Shown piece after piece: positions 43,585 through 55,199 of a DNA stretch of 64,000 bases (its first letter is position 1; each line of letters starts with the position of its first letter). Both the position numbers and the translations under genes were made by a program. The DNA comes from Marsupella aquatica (Eukaryota > Marchantiophyta). Below the pieces are notes generated by a model, which worked only from the letters and a program-made list of their open reading frames with translations, ran no database searches and was not told the DNA's origin. Where the stretch lies: the NCBI GenBank assembly GCA_973895155.1, contig OZ316899.1, forward strand, positions 1,798,001-1,862,000, given 5' to 3'.

Positions 43585-45042
43585 TCATGATCCTGGCAAG
43601 GCATCACATAGCTCCCCACTTAATTGTGAAGCATCCTCGCAAACATCTTCAAATTCATACATGTAGTATTTTTTAAGCCTATCATAATGTACTCTTACAG
43701 GATAAATCTCACCCGTGATATTGGCTAGTTGGACTGACCCATTGGAGAACATCATTTCCACTTTGTATGGTCCTAACCAGCGAGGGTAAAGCTTCCCAGG
43801 GAATTTTACGGACCTGTTGTCATACAGTAACACTAGATCTCCAGTTTGAATACAGATTGGTCTTAACTTCTTATCGTATCTCTGCTTCATTTGTTCCTGT
43901 CGATACTTCAATCTTTCTGATGCTATCAACCTAGCCTCCTCCAATGCTTCTAGTTGGTACAACCTTGCTCTCCTACTCTCGGCCTCCGAAAGACGTCGTA
44001 TAGTAACTCGATAAGTGGGAACCTCCAACTCCATTGGTACCAAAGCCTCCTGCCCAAACGTTAGGAAATAAGGTGTATGTCCCGTAGTCGTTTTGTAGTT
44101 GTAAGCAAAAACAGCAGCGTACAGCTTGTCATCCCAGTCATCCTTGTGGTCAGATACCGTCTTGTTCAGTATCTTACCAATGATTCCATTTGCACGCTCG
44201 GTAAGTCCATTGGCCTTAGGATGATAGGGAGTTGTAGGCCGATGCCGAACCAAGTATTGCTCATTAAGCCGACCGACCATATCATTTAGGAAATGAGTCC
44301 CCCAATTGCTGACCAGGTCAAGAGGCGCCCCATACCTGGTGAAAATCTGCTTGTATAAAAATCGAGCAGTTGTAACAGCATCATCTTTCGTCATCGGCCT
44401 AGCCTCTACCCATTTGGTGGCATAATCAGTGGCCAGAATGATGTACTTATTCCTCCGAGGATAAGTTTTTGGTTTCAAAGGCCCAATGTAATCAATCCCC
44501 CACTTTTCAAATGCAACAAGGGGTAAAAGTGGATGCAATGGATGTCTACTGGCAGCGCTTGGTCCCCCCGCTCTTTGACAAGGATCACACTCCTTAATGA
44601 ATTGATGAACATCCTTGTGTAAGGTTGGCCACCAGTAACCGACATCCAATATCTTACGTGTGGTAACTACTGGTGCAAAATGGCCTCCGGCCACCTCGCC
44701 GTGCATTGCTTCCATTACCTTCCGGGTTTCATCCCTCTCCAAACATCTCTGGAGATTACCATATGCTCCCAATCTATGCAACACTCCCTTGATGACCTGA
44801 TAACGTGCTACTTTTCGCAAAAACACAGCCTTCTGCTCTCTGGTCCATGCCGTATTCAGTCGTGCTGTACTAAAAAATCCCAATATCTCAGGGTACCAAG
44901 TATTCGAATTCTTGATCTGAAACAATTCCTCATCCGGAAAACAGTCGTCAATGCAATCTGTTGCTGGGTCACCTGGTACTCTGGAAAAGAAATCAGCATT
45001 TGCGTGTAACTTTCCAGGTTTAATCCTTAATTCGTAATCAAA
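43585..45042 (-). CDS. int: Element B integrase (catalytic Asp replaced)
   Basis: Open piece 44925-43585 in the RT frame. Zinc-binding HGEVAGGH and CDPC, core Asp in WGIDYIGPL. The second catalytic Asp is Asn (LVSNWGTHF, against LVSDRGTHF in A). Glu is present in GLTERANG. The C-terminal LYPRWLGPYKV block is a GPY-like module without chromodomain. The final eight codons (CDALPGS and stop) are encoded by the first 24 bases of the LTR. Confidence 0.92.
   Translation of the reverse strand, partial: FDYELRIKPGKLHANADFFSRVPGDPATDCIDDCFPDEELFQIKNSNTWYPEILGFFSTARLNTAWTREQKAVFLRKVARYQVIKGVLHRLGAYGNLQRCLERDETRKVMEAMHGEVAGGHFAPVVTTRKILDVGYWWPTLHKDVHQFIKECDPCQRAGGPSAASRHPLHPLLPLVAFEKWGIDYIGPLKPKTYPRRNKYIILATDYATKWVEARPMTKDDAVTTARFLYKQIFTRYGAPLDLVSNWGTHFLNDMVGRLNEQYLVRHRPTTPYHPKANGLTERANGIIGKILNKTVSDHKDDWDDKLYAAVFAYNYKTTTGHTPYFLTFGQEALVPMELEVPTYRVTIRRLSEAESRRARLYQLEALEEARLIASERLKYRQEQMKQRYDKKLRPICIQTGDLVLLYDNRSVKFPGKLYPRWLGPYKVEMMFSNGSVQLANITGEIYPVRVHYDRLKKYYMYEFEDVCEDASQLSGELCDALPGS
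43609..43624 (-). other. Polypurine tract of B
   Basis: Minus strand TTAAGTGGGGAGCTA before TGTGATGCC, as in A. It lies within the integrase frame. Confidence 0.87.
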
Positions 45043-46875
45043 TTCCTACAATAGAAGTATCCATCGGGCCACTCGTCCTGTAAGATCCGGCTTATTTACT
45101 AAGTACTTCAAACTTTCATGATCTGTATGGAAGATCACACGGTACCCCAATAAGTAATGTCGAAACTTTTTACATGAGTAAATGACCCCTAACGCCTCCC
45201 TCTCTGTAGTCGTGTAGTTCTGCTTGGCTACAGCTAAATGTCGGCTTGCAAAATAGATGGGGTGGTCCTTTCCCTTATTATCTAACTGACTTAGAATGGA
45301 GTCGATGCAGAACCCTGAAACATCTACAAACACATGAAAATCCTTATTCCAATCAGGTGCCATCATGACGGGTGCTTCAACCAACTTTTGCTTTAACTGT
45401 ATCACAACCGTAACCCGTTCAGGTGTCGCTTCAAAATCTGAACCTGTTTTGAGCATGTTGGTTAACGGAAGTGCTAGCTTGGCAAAATCCTTGATAAACC
45501 TGCGATAGTAACCAATACAACCCAAGAAAGATCTGACATCTTTTATATTCTTGGGCTGCATGATATCGAGCCACACGGCTAATTTTCCCTTATCAATTTT
45601 GATTCCCTTCTTGGATACCTTGTGTCCAAGCAGGACACCCTGAGTTACTCCAAAGAAACATTTATCTTGATGTAGCTTCAATCCCACCTGTCTGCATCTT
45701 TCAAAGGTTCTTCGTAAGTACTTGGCATGTTTGGACGCCTTCCCAAACACAGCAAAATCATCGATGAATATCTCCAGGAATTTCCTTAGGTAGTCGTGAA
45801 ATATGTTAACCATCAACCTTTGGAACATAGCTGGCGCATTACACAATCCGAAAGGCATCCGGTTAAACACATAAATTCCCCACTCCGTAATAAAAGCGGT
45901 TTTGATCTGGTCCTCTTGCCTGATTCTGATTTGATTATATCCAGAGTATCCATCCATGAAAGAATACAACTCATGGCTAGCTATAGTGTCTAGCACCATA
46001 TCAGTAAAAGGTAATGGAAAATGATCCTTCAAAGTGGCGTCATTTAACTTTCTGTAATCCTGGCACACCCTTATCTTCGGCTTGCCATCCGGTCCTGCCT
46101 TCTTGGGTACAATGACAATAGGAGACACCTAGTCTGAATGGAGAACTGGTGTAATAAAGCCGACCTCCACCAACTTGTCGATTTCTGCTTTTACCAACAA
46201 AGAATACTTTGGATTCATCCTCCTCATTGGTTGCCTAAATGATTTGACTCCCAACATAAGGTCAATCCGATGCTCCCCCAATTTTGGGTCCACTCCTTGT
46301 AAATCAAGGTGACTCCAAGCAAAAACATCCTGGTATTCCATAAGTAACTCACTGATTTCCTCTTCGATTTTGGGAGCAAGATCCCTACCCAGATTTACCT
46401 CCCGACCCTCTCCCAACTTGAGCTTCCTGTATTGCTTTGATTGAATCATGTTGATTTGCTTCTTTAGATTTGGATCTAGGTTTGCTTCCAACCTGTCCAA
46501 CCTCATTCCTCCATATACTGGAATTTTGGGCTCCGTGGTTGCTTCTATCACCTCCGCTGTTGTCTCCCCACAGGAAGAAGTAGCTTCTTCAATGATGGTG
46601 TTGATTTCCACTAGAGTAGATCCGTTCGGTTTCGGCTTCCCTTCTAGCCTTAGCATTTTCAACCTCATTTTTTTAGTAGCCGGTCGATACCTTAGCTCAC
46701 TCGGAACAATTGACTCCAAACATGCTTTATTTATTGTGACAGCAGGTACCTCTGATCGAATTGACTGCAACGCCTCCTGATTTGTCTGCGTAGCTGCCTG
46801 GTCTGCCGAGTGAGTCTTTGTAAGCGGAGTGACCTTTTCATCAACCAGCGCTGCCAACTCCGGCCACTGTGCCAC
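45043..46875 (-). pseudogene. pol: Element B reverse transcriptase and RNase H
   Basis: Linker with IPVYGGMRLDRLEANLDPNLKK, then RT with SPIVIVPKKAG, SFMDGYSGYNQI, FGLCNAPAMFQR, FIDDF. RNase H has FHVFVDVSG, TTEREALGVIY and FHTDHESLKYL. Two TAG stops interrupt: 46129-46131 (Trp in A) and 45043-45045 (Gln in A). The frame is -1 relative to the protease frame, with overlap at about 46731-46875, as in A. Confidence 0.92.
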
Positions 46876-47993
46876 AGCGCTTGATGAAAATCCACCATCT
46901 TGGCATTGGGATCCTTGGATAGAACAAGTTCCTCCACTTGGACCTGTGATTCGGCTTCTTTATCCATGATGATGGATTCCAAAAAGGCGGCCTCAATTGC
47001 AAAGCAGTTGTCAGCCGAGACTTCCTGGCATTCTGAATCGCCTTCCTCTATGATAGGTTCCATGCGACTCTTCCTTGCTAACATTAGTGGGATTGAAATG
47101 GGCTCTTCCTCAATCTCCGGAATGATTGGCCGCATGGAATCTGTGTCTCCCTTCCAAAGTCCGCTGGGAGGTGTGTCAGGTCCAAACACACTCGCTTTTG
47201 ATACCCCTGATAAGCATTCTAGCCAACGCACATCATTGGCAGATTCTAACCCAGTATCATAACCGTCTGCTTCACGAATCAACCTGGCTGCTTCATCCTC
47301 TACCTCCCATGACATGGTAATAGGTGGAGTTCTGAATGTAAACTATTTTGTGCCCCAGTTTTCCATAACTTTCGCAAGGTACAACCAGGGTCGTCCTATC
47401 AACACCCGAAATGAGGTAGGGTTCATCGGCTTCATCACAATGTAATTGATGCTGAATGCGATACCACCAATCTCCGTGCGTATTCCTTTAAGAATGCCAG
47501 TGGGAACTACCTGATAGCCATTGGCCATATTCAGCACCCTTCCTGTTAATTCTGGTTTGAATCCCCAAGCCGCCGCTGTTGAATCAATGAGTATGCATAC
47601 CCCAGACCCTCCATCGATTGGTACATGCATAATCTTTTCTTTATTGATGATGACTGGTAAGCAAGGGGCTCCCCTATCCTCCTGAATCATCATGACATCC
47701 GTACGAGTGGCTACTCTAGGAAGCCTCGGCTTCCCAGCAATGACTTTTTTCAACTGCTTCCAAAAATATGGGCTATTTTTTAATAATTGACCCACAGTAG
47801 CCGTAACGCGTGATTCCAACACATCCTTTGCCAAGTTGTATGGCACCAGCTGTTTCTCTGTGTCATCCTCCTGGGGTAGTTTAATTGCTCTAAGAGGATT
47901 CTCCTGAGTTGGTAATGATTCTGGTTCCTTTGGTTCTAGAGGTGTGCTTGGTGAAGTCAGTGGTGACACACTCCTGTCCTCCACTATTCTCAT
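46731..47993 (-). pseudogene. Element B aspartic protease frame
   Basis: ATG 47993 overlaps the gag stop as ATGA. Core HVPIDGGSGVC and VLIGRPWLYLAKV. One TAG at 47343-47345, where A has Gln. An acidic tail follows to 46731. The start is supported by the overlap and by the lack of frame before it. The catalytic Asp is present. Confidence 0.85.
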
Positions 47994-50037
47994 TGAAGCG
48001 GAAACAATTCCTCCTTTATTCGCTTGCCAGCTCTCTTAATGTCCTTCTGGAGTGCAACCTCATTCTCGTCCTTCTCCAGCTCTACCAACTGCTCCTTCAC
48101 ACTAGCCATGACTGCTGGAAAAAATAAACTGGGATGCGTACGATCAAAATCACTATCCTGGGAAGGACTGGGATCACCAGGTACAACTTGCGGGTCCTCA
48201 TTGACAGGGGCCTTGCCGTTAGAACCCGAAGACGTGGAATCAGACGCATCTTCCTTCCACGGCTTCTAGTTCTTGATAATTTCCTCCCACCTTTGCTTTC
48301 TTCTGGTGGATCTAGTGGACACACGGTAACAATCGGCATCAACCTCTTCTTCGGAATAAGTGGACAGGGCGTCTGCTTCATCGTCAGAAGGTGCAAATTC
48401 TCCTCGTGGTTCTTCACGCCATCCTAAGTCAATATGATTCACCTGGGCTCCTCCCGGCATAGTTCCTGCCGGTAATACCTTTGGTGCGGGTTTGACAGGT
48501 ACAGCAGCCATCCCGGCTAACCAAATAGGGCATTGGGTAAGTATATGCCCTTCTCCTTTGCAACCCATACAAAGCTTGACTGGCTGACCATCCGCCTGCT
48601 TCCTTGCATTGGTGCACTCCCGAGAGAAGTGACCTGGTTGACCTGGTTGTAGCATGCTGCAAATCTCTGAACATTTGGTTGTGGAGGGGTAGTTGGATTT
48701 TGAATGATGCGGGGATACATCTCCCCTTCATTAGTTCTCAACGCTCCCCACAAAGAAGTGGGTCGGTTAGCCAAATCTCGGGCTCCGGCCTCACTGATAC
48801 CGAACACACTATCCGCGGCATCTCCAAGTATGTACTCCACCTCAAACTCCCCTATCGTTCCGTCGGTTATCAATCGAACATGCTTTGTACCACGCTTTGG
48901 ACAGACATCCTTATGATGTCCGGTGGTATAACAGTGAGCGCACCATACTAAAGTGTCATCGGTTGGCTCCTTCTTCACCGGCTTTGCGTTGGCTAATAAT
49001 GCCTTCAGTTGCTCCGTGATAGCTGTCAACTGATCCGGAGATGCCTTCTTGGGATCCAACTTGGTTTTCACCTTTTCCGCAACCCTCTCTTTCTTTGTGA
49101 TTTTCTTCTTCTTACTCCTGTCACCATCCTCCGAGCTGGAAGATGTTTCACTCTTACCGGTATCACTCTCAGAGCTACTACTCTCCTCCTTGGTTTTCTT
49201 GGATCGCTTCTTCTTGGCCTTTTTCTTGCCGGATTCCTCCTCTGAAGATGAATCCTCAGACTTATAGTGTTTTTTCTGGCTCGTGATATCAGCATTGATG
49301 TATAACTGAATATCACGAATCACCTCTGCTAAAGACTCCGGATTCCCCTTCCTAATTGCGAAACTCATCTTCTGAGGTAGAGCATTAACCAACCACTGCA
49401 ACTGCATCTCGTCTGATGCATTGGTCTTGGTTTGTCGCACCAATTTGTGGAATCGCTGCAAGAATTTCCGGAAAGACTTGTTCTCCTTGAATTGAAGCCG
49501 TCCTAGCTTCAACATTGCCAACTCAGACGTCCCAATGGGACGGAACTCCTTGACAAACAGTTGCTTGAAGGTGACCCATTCATTCTGCTCCCCTGGTTCC
49601 AAATTGGAGTACCATGGTCAAGCCTCACCCTTAAACAACCTGGGTAAGATCTGGATCTTGATAGCAGACTCTCCATTACCAGTTGCAGTCCCATCAAACT
49701 CCTCCAGCCAGTCATCCGGATCCTCCTCATGTTTACCATGAAATGCTTTGTAATGGATTTGTGATCTCTGACTGAGCCGTGGTGCTGCTCGCCCACCAAA
49801 TTGTGGATCCGGCTCACCCATCTCTTGCACTGGTGAACTGGGTTGGGTACTGGGCGCGTTACTACTCAACAGATCCCCTTCCACGGTTTCCAATTCCACT
49901 CCAAAAGCACTTCGTGAACCGCCGTTGCCGATGGCAGTCTTCACCCTCTTCGACTCTTTCCACCTCGCAATTTTCTGCAACCGCGCTTCTTCCCTTAGTG
50001 TTGCTCGCTCTTCTCGTGGTGTGAATTTGTTCATCAC
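47990..50037 (-). pseudogene. gag: Element B gag
   Basis: ATG 50037 lies about 40 bp after the PBS. Capsid region YKAFHGKHEEDPDDWLEEF, then TGA near 49618-49620 (Arg in C), WLVNALPQKMSFAIRKGNPE, basic linker, first CCHC (CAHCYTTGHHKDVC), then a frameshift near 48640 inside the second knuckle, third CCHC (CMGCKGEGHILTQC), a stop near 48268 and a final TGA at 47990-47992. It is homologous to C and A gag throughout. Confidence 0.9.
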
Positions 50038-50073
50038 CTAACACTGCGCAACAAACAATCCACAAGTAAGAAT

Positions 50074-50093
50074 GCCCCCTCCATCTAGCGCCA
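50074..50093 (-). other. Primer binding site of B, tRNA-Asn-like
   Basis: The same 20 bases as in C (12984-13003), four bases from the 5' LTR. Conservation between divergent groups supports function. Confidence 0.74.
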
Positions 50094-50316
50094 AAAATGT
50101 GGCACGTATCCCAAGACCTCTAACCCCAAGAACTACCCTCAACCGATCGTAAACCACTTGTTTATGTCCGTCCTCTTGCCGTATGGCAGCTATTCGTCTT
50201 GGAAACGCGATACTCTCCTTCGATCCACACTTACCGGACCGATTCTTTCACTGGGCTTGTGAATTGTGCACAACTGAGACACCTAATTCCTCTTTAACTT
50301 CTTCAGGTATATTTGT

Positions 50317-50361
50317 ATTCCGCCCCCGGAATGTACCTCTACGGCTTAATTTCTTAAGCCG
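50317..50361 (-). promoter_or_regulatory. Twin stem-loops in B 5' LTR
   Basis: Copies of 39243-39287: ATTCCG/CGGAAT at 50317-50332 and CGGCTTAA/TTAAGCCG at 50342-50361. Confidence 0.7.
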
Positions 50362-51016
50362 GCTGAAGGTCTTTTTTAGACTGACTCAACCCACACTTCA
50401 CCAACTAACACTCTCAATCCACACTTTTCTCTCAGAGTTTGATTGGGCAGTCTCCAATCAAGACAATGCGATTGTATTTTGCTCAACAGTTCTCCCTATC
50501 TAACTCAAATCGATCAAGCAACAAATATCACAACACTCAACTTCTTGGATGGCAAGAATCTGCGAACTAGGCAATGAGGCCAACTCAATTCAAACAATTG
50601 CTCAGAAATCCAAGGGAACTGGTGGTTTACTGATACCCTGCGGTCTAGATTTAGCCGAAAGCTTCCTGTGCTCACAACAATACAGATTTACACTAAAGCC
50701 TTGACTAAGAAAAATCCCCCTGAGCCACGCTGCCCAGGTTTTTATCCTTGCAGCGTATTCAGGGGAAAAAAGGCGGAAATCCTAACCACCACTCACAGCC
50801 TTCCACCACGATAATCTTATTATTAACCAAAAACAAGACTAATCTGCCTAAGCCGGAAACCCGATAGATTCGGACTTCTAACATTAATCAAACTATTCAA
50901 GCCGACAGGGCGCTACTTGCCCTGTCCACATCCTACAACGGCCGCGTCCTCCTGGCCCAAGCCCTTCTCCTTCCGCCACGTCCTCCTTCCAACTGACGAC
51001 TGGCCCGCCTTAATTG

Positions 51017-54000
51017 TCAGATGACCGGTGGTAATCCTGAGCCGTCCGACTCTGCACCTTCCCCTGTACTTGGCTTCGGCTGACTTCCCTTGGCCACGTT
51101 AACTATGGCTTCGGGTTTGGCCTCGGCTTCCTCCTCCTCGACAATGGCCTGAAGAGCTTTTTGCCTTAACTTCCTCAATCCAAGCCTGCTCCTCGATGCG
51201 CTCGGTCTCGAGAACCCACGGCTTTACGATCTGGGCGTCCATAGAAGCAGTACCATCGTTTGATCCTGTTACCGCAGCTCCAAGTTGATCCGCAGTACTT
51301 ACTTCTACCACAGCTGCCTTCAGGGCCACAGTACCGCAAATGTGAGTGGCCATGCTCTTGACTTCTTCCGGAGTGGCTTTAAGGGGCTTAACTTTATTAT
51401 CGCCCGACCCCATAAATGTTTTTGCCAAATCTGCCACCAACTGCATGGCTTTGCCCCCAGTCACGCTTGACAGTAGTGAGCTCGGCTTCGGCTTCGGTTT
51501 TATAGTAACTCCGACTACCATACTCCTGACGGGAAGCCTTTCAGTTGGTGACCCATATCCCGCTTCGGCATACTTCTTCAATTTCTCCGTTTGATTGTCG
51601 GCACGCCTTTGCAACCCGATCATCTTATCCTTGGCCTCCTCCAATTCCTGAGATACGTCTTCAACTTCATCGTTAAGCCGTAGTATCTCGGCCCTGGCCG
51701 TCTTCAGCTCCTCATTTAAGATCTGCACGATCTCCAACTCTTGCTTATCTACGGCTGCCTTCAAGGAGTCGTTGATACCTTCCAGTTTCGTGACCTTGTC
51801 CGTCCATGCCTGCTTTGTCCTGGTTAGCTCCTCCTGAAGCTCCTTGCGTATTTGTTGAACCCGGTTTAGGTGATCATTGGCCGCTGTGCACATGGCGTCA
51901 TCATGCTTCTCCCGCATGGTCTCCAACCGGTCGAGTAACTTGTCATACTTCCTTTGGGCTTCAGCCAAGGCCTTCTCGCTCTGGGTGGCCTGCTCCTTAG
52001 CCGTCTTTCTGAGCCTCTCGACTTGGCAATTTAAACCCTGTACTTCTGCTCTTGAATCGGCTAACTCCAGCTCTACCTTTGTCAACTTTTCCTTGATCTG
52101 CTGGTTATCCAATTGGTAGTTTCCCAATTGGTTGTTCGCCACTTCCAATTCCTGTTGCTTAGCCAAGAGATCCTGCTGTGCTTGTTGATTCACCCTTGAA
52201 TTAGCCACCTCTGCTTTCATGCCGCGAAGCCGAGTGATCACTTCCTCCTTCTTCAATCGCTCCAATGTCATTGCCTCCTCCAGTCTCGTCTGATCAGCCA
52301 TTTCTTTTCTAAGAAATGGCCCGGATTCTAACTCGTTGCCGAAGATTTCTAAGGCTAAGAGTCCACACATGTCTCCATACTCCTTAGCCCAATTTCTTGC
52401 ATAGTTTGACCTCCCAAGTGATACTGGCATCTGCCATCAAGGTCGTCTCTCCCAAGCCTCTGCCCGTAATTGATCAAAGTGAGTGGGAGGTTCGGCTTGC
52501 CTCTTACTAAGCCGTCTTATTTCTTCCGGCCACTCTCCTCCTTGTAGCTGGTATTCCTGTTCTGCATTCCGGGCCCCCCACTCCTTAATCTTCTCATGTA
52601 GCCCGGCTTCAGCTTCCTTCATCTTGTCAAATTCCAATGGCGTCACATCTGGTGGAGGAGATTCTGGTGTTTTCTGGTCCTCCGGCTTGCCATAGAAGAC
52701 CGCGGGAAGTCTTCTACAAAACCTTCCCATCGTTCTAACTCCTGGTACCGGCCTCTCCCCGTGATCGACATAGTCGTCGTCATAATCATCCACATTAACC
52801 TGACTACCTAGCATGTCGGCCTCTCCTCCAAAGCCCCCGATCTCTTCCTCTGAATATTGTTGGCTGCTGCTGGTTGACCTTCCTCCACGGGTCCCTCCAC
52901 ATGGGCTTTGCTAGAAGCTCTTACTACCGGCCTCTGCTGGCTTTGGCTTACCTCCTCATCTGTCTCTGAATCCATTTGCTCATCATATTTCTTTCTCTCT
53001 TTGGCAGTCATCTTCCTCCACCTCCTCAAGTGGTGCAGTGATCTGCATCCATTCTTGTATAGGCAATACTGGTGCAAAAGACTGGCTTCTTGCATATCGG
53101 CAAAGTAATTGCAGATGGTACCCTAGTCTGGATACTGCTCCCTCCCCAATGCTCTGCTTCTCTTTGTTTAATGCCTTCTTCAACTACATTAAGAGATAGC
53201 CGTTGTAGTCCCGGCTTGCATCGATATTCTCCACCAAAAATACCTGGGCTTTGCCAATTTCTGCTCTCGGCAAGGTACAATGCAATGTGACTCTTAGGAA
53301 ATCAATCAGCTGCCCTATATGTGGGTTGGTACATTGATTCCTAAAAAACCCATTCTTAGTGGAAGGCCCTAGAAATGACCTGAACTGGTCATCCGACAAC
53401 GTCTTCCTCTGCTCCACCTTAGTCTTCCTTCCAATTGGTAGAGCGAACACGGCTTTGATAAGCGCAGGTGTTAGTTTGAACACCTTTCCATACAACAGCG
53501 TCGTGTTGGAAGAAGCCTCCCAGTATCCCACGAAGTCCAACAGATCCTCATCCGGTATGTCTACCATCCTCCAAGACAACCTGACAAAGCCCTCCAACCC
53601 AGTGTCATTTATATATCCTGCATATTTATTATCCTGAACGGCACTGAAGACCTCATCCTCATCTCTTGCGAACTGTAATTGTAAATCGGCAGGTAACCTA
53701 TCCGCCCACCCTGTCATGGTTTTATCCTCTACAGCCCGATCTCTAACTGGCCCGGATTCCATCTTGATTGGTCTCTCTGACCTAGTTCGCTTTGCTGGAG
53801 TTGCGGATGCCGAACTTCCCTTGCACTTCATCTCTTCAGCGCCTGAATACTCCCCAAGAATAGCTGCCTTCGTCCACTTTGCAGTGTGACCCTTTAATTC
53901 CCAAAGTGGCTCCCCTGCGTTCTTGATTGCCTCCCTGATCCCCACAACCTTATTCTCCCGAATCAGCAATTTGTCAAGCTCCGCACTGGTGGGTGTCCAC

Positions 54001-54272
54001 GAGAACTTTTCCAATACCTCCTCCGTATCTACGAATGCCAATTTGTGAATTCCCCACAATCGCGCAAGCTCCGCTTGTTTTCTGGCTGCGCGCTCCGGCT
54101 CAACATCTTCATACGTAGGTATCAGCTGCCTTGCTTCTTCAAGAAAATAGCCCCAAAACTTCCCTGCCTGATTCACCGTGTTCATTCCACCAAATGCCAA
54201 GAACTTGCGCAATTTCCCAAACCACCTCCCTCGATCGATCGGCAGCTGATTCCACCTCCCTAGGTTGATCAA
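51017..54272 (-). pseudogene. LTR-encoded protein, element B 5' LTR
   Basis: The best-preserved group 2 copy. 54272-53184 is open for 361 codons, with a plausible ATG at 54185 (MNTVNQAGKFWG): RAARKQAELARLW, WTPTSAELDKLL, MTGWADRLPADLQ, LLDFVGYWEASSN, YGKVFKLTPALIKAVFALPIG, NGFFRNQCTNPHIG, SRDYNGYLL. A TAG (Gln in A) follows, then a damaged Pro/Glu part with the 175-bp deletion. 52430-51099 is a coiled coil of about 300 residues. A one-base insertion near 51160 shifts the tail. Confidence 0.84.
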
Positions 54273-54535
54273 ACAAGCAATTGCACAAGTGTACAGAGTG
54301 TCGGTCCCCTTCCTACAAAGCCGCCTCCTGATGGCTTACCTGATCAAGCCCCGATTAGGTCATAACCCTAATCCTACTTAATCGCGACTGTTGGATCCGA
54401 TCCTATCACAATCTCCCCCGGACACGTTGCAATCGGCTTCGATCCTTATTCCTCCCTTATTCTATCTACCTAATCTTTATTTACCCATTATTTTAGGCTT
54501 AACTAAGTACTTCGTGATCCTGGCAAGGCATCACA

Positions 54536-54540
54536 CTTCT
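54536..54540. repeat. Target site duplication of B, right copy
   Basis: CTTCT here against CTTTT at 39019-39023. Group 1 LTRs have CTTCT at this place, so the left copy carries one change. Confidence 0.85.
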
Positions 54541-54851
54541 ACTCACTCCGCCTATGCTAAAGAAAGAGCCATGGAGTACGGGGAGATGTGTGGGGAACTT
54601 GCGCTCAGCATCTTTGGGGAGGAGTTGGACGAGGGACCCTTTTCCAGAGGGAGATGTTGGAGAAGCGCCAATTAGAAGAAGCGGTGGGTTTGGAGAGAAG
54701 CAAGAAGGACAAGGTCATCCGTCGGCTTAGGGCAAGGGAAGCCAAGGTAGAAGACTTGAAGGCGGCCAAGAAAGCCCAAGATGAGCTGCGGATTAAGCGG
54801 CATGAGCTAAACATCATGCAGGGGCAATTGGATACCGCGCAGTCTGATAAT
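54541..54851 (+). repeat. Element C 3' LTR, segment 2
   Basis: Continues the coiled-coil part of the LTR frame (MEYGEMCGELALSIFGEEL) after B and is cut by copia J. It is homologous to A 7930-8250. Confidence 0.92.
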
Positions 54852-55038
54852 TGTTAGAATATATTTAACCCTTAGTACATATGATACAAAGAGGTATGCA
54901 ATACCTAGATATAAAGAGACACAAGACTAGGAGAGGGTAGTTACAACTACCCCAATGTACAACATATAATAACCCACATTGGCTTAAGAGAAATTTCAAT
55001 CATCTTTTATTGGTGTATATATATTTCACAATTTAACA
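54852..55038 (+). repeat. Element J 5' LTR
   Basis: TGTTAGAATAT to ATTTAACA, 187 bp. A TATATATA stretch lies near its end. The 160 bp that follow up to the gag ATG are leader. A possible PBS is TTATCAGCACATG at about 55041-55053, only partly like the tRNA-iMet site. Confidence 0.94.
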
Positions 55039-55199
55039 CATTATCAGCACATGATTTTTCTCCTCCAACAACTCTCGAGCTACTCATAGGCCTCTTGTGA
55101 ATTTTTTCCTATTTTTCTTGTGAACGAAGCATCGAACGAAATTCCCCAAGACACATTTTCTTTTCTTTTGCCAAGTACACCACAAAATTTTCATCGACT

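Larger units (their letters stand above)
39024..43608 (-). repeat. Element B 3' LTR (4,585 bp)
   Basis: Minus strand starts TGTGATGCC at 43608 and ends at 39024 (plus TGTGGCGCG). The LTR frame occupies 43132-39942. The segment 39024-39941 is non-coding and holds the stem-loops (39243-39287) and a GGCAGCG/CTCAGGG region shared with group 1. Relative to the 5' LTR it has an extra block at about 41930-42105 and lacks about 21 bp near 42500 and 10 bp near 41415. Confidence 0.93.
39024..54535 (-). mobile_element. Element B: complete group 2 Ty3/gypsy with 4.4-4.6 kb ORF-bearing LTRs
   Basis: 15.5 kb with two LTRs (39024-43608 and 50098-54535), PBS, gag, protease, RT-RNase H, integrase and PPT. 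It is inserted in the 3' LTR of C with target duplication CTTTT/CTTCT. The internal proteins are clearly homologous to A but diverged in DNA, and the LTRs share with group 1 only their ends, the encoded protein and the R-like region. Each frame carries a few stops or a shift, and integrase has lost a catalytic Asp. Confidence 0.95.
50098..54535 (-). repeat. Element B 5' LTR (4,438 bp)
   Basis: Matches 39024-43608 along its length with few differences. It lacks about 175 bp near 53015 between short TCCTC-type repeats. Coding part 54272-51017, non-coding part 51016-50098. It ends at TSD copy CTTCT (54536-54540). Confidence 0.93.

Noticed and set aside
50183-50503. 106-codon plus-strand ORF, also at 39109-39429
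   Set aside because: Antisense within the non-coding part of both LTRs of B and overlapping the stem-loops. Conserved only as LTR copies.
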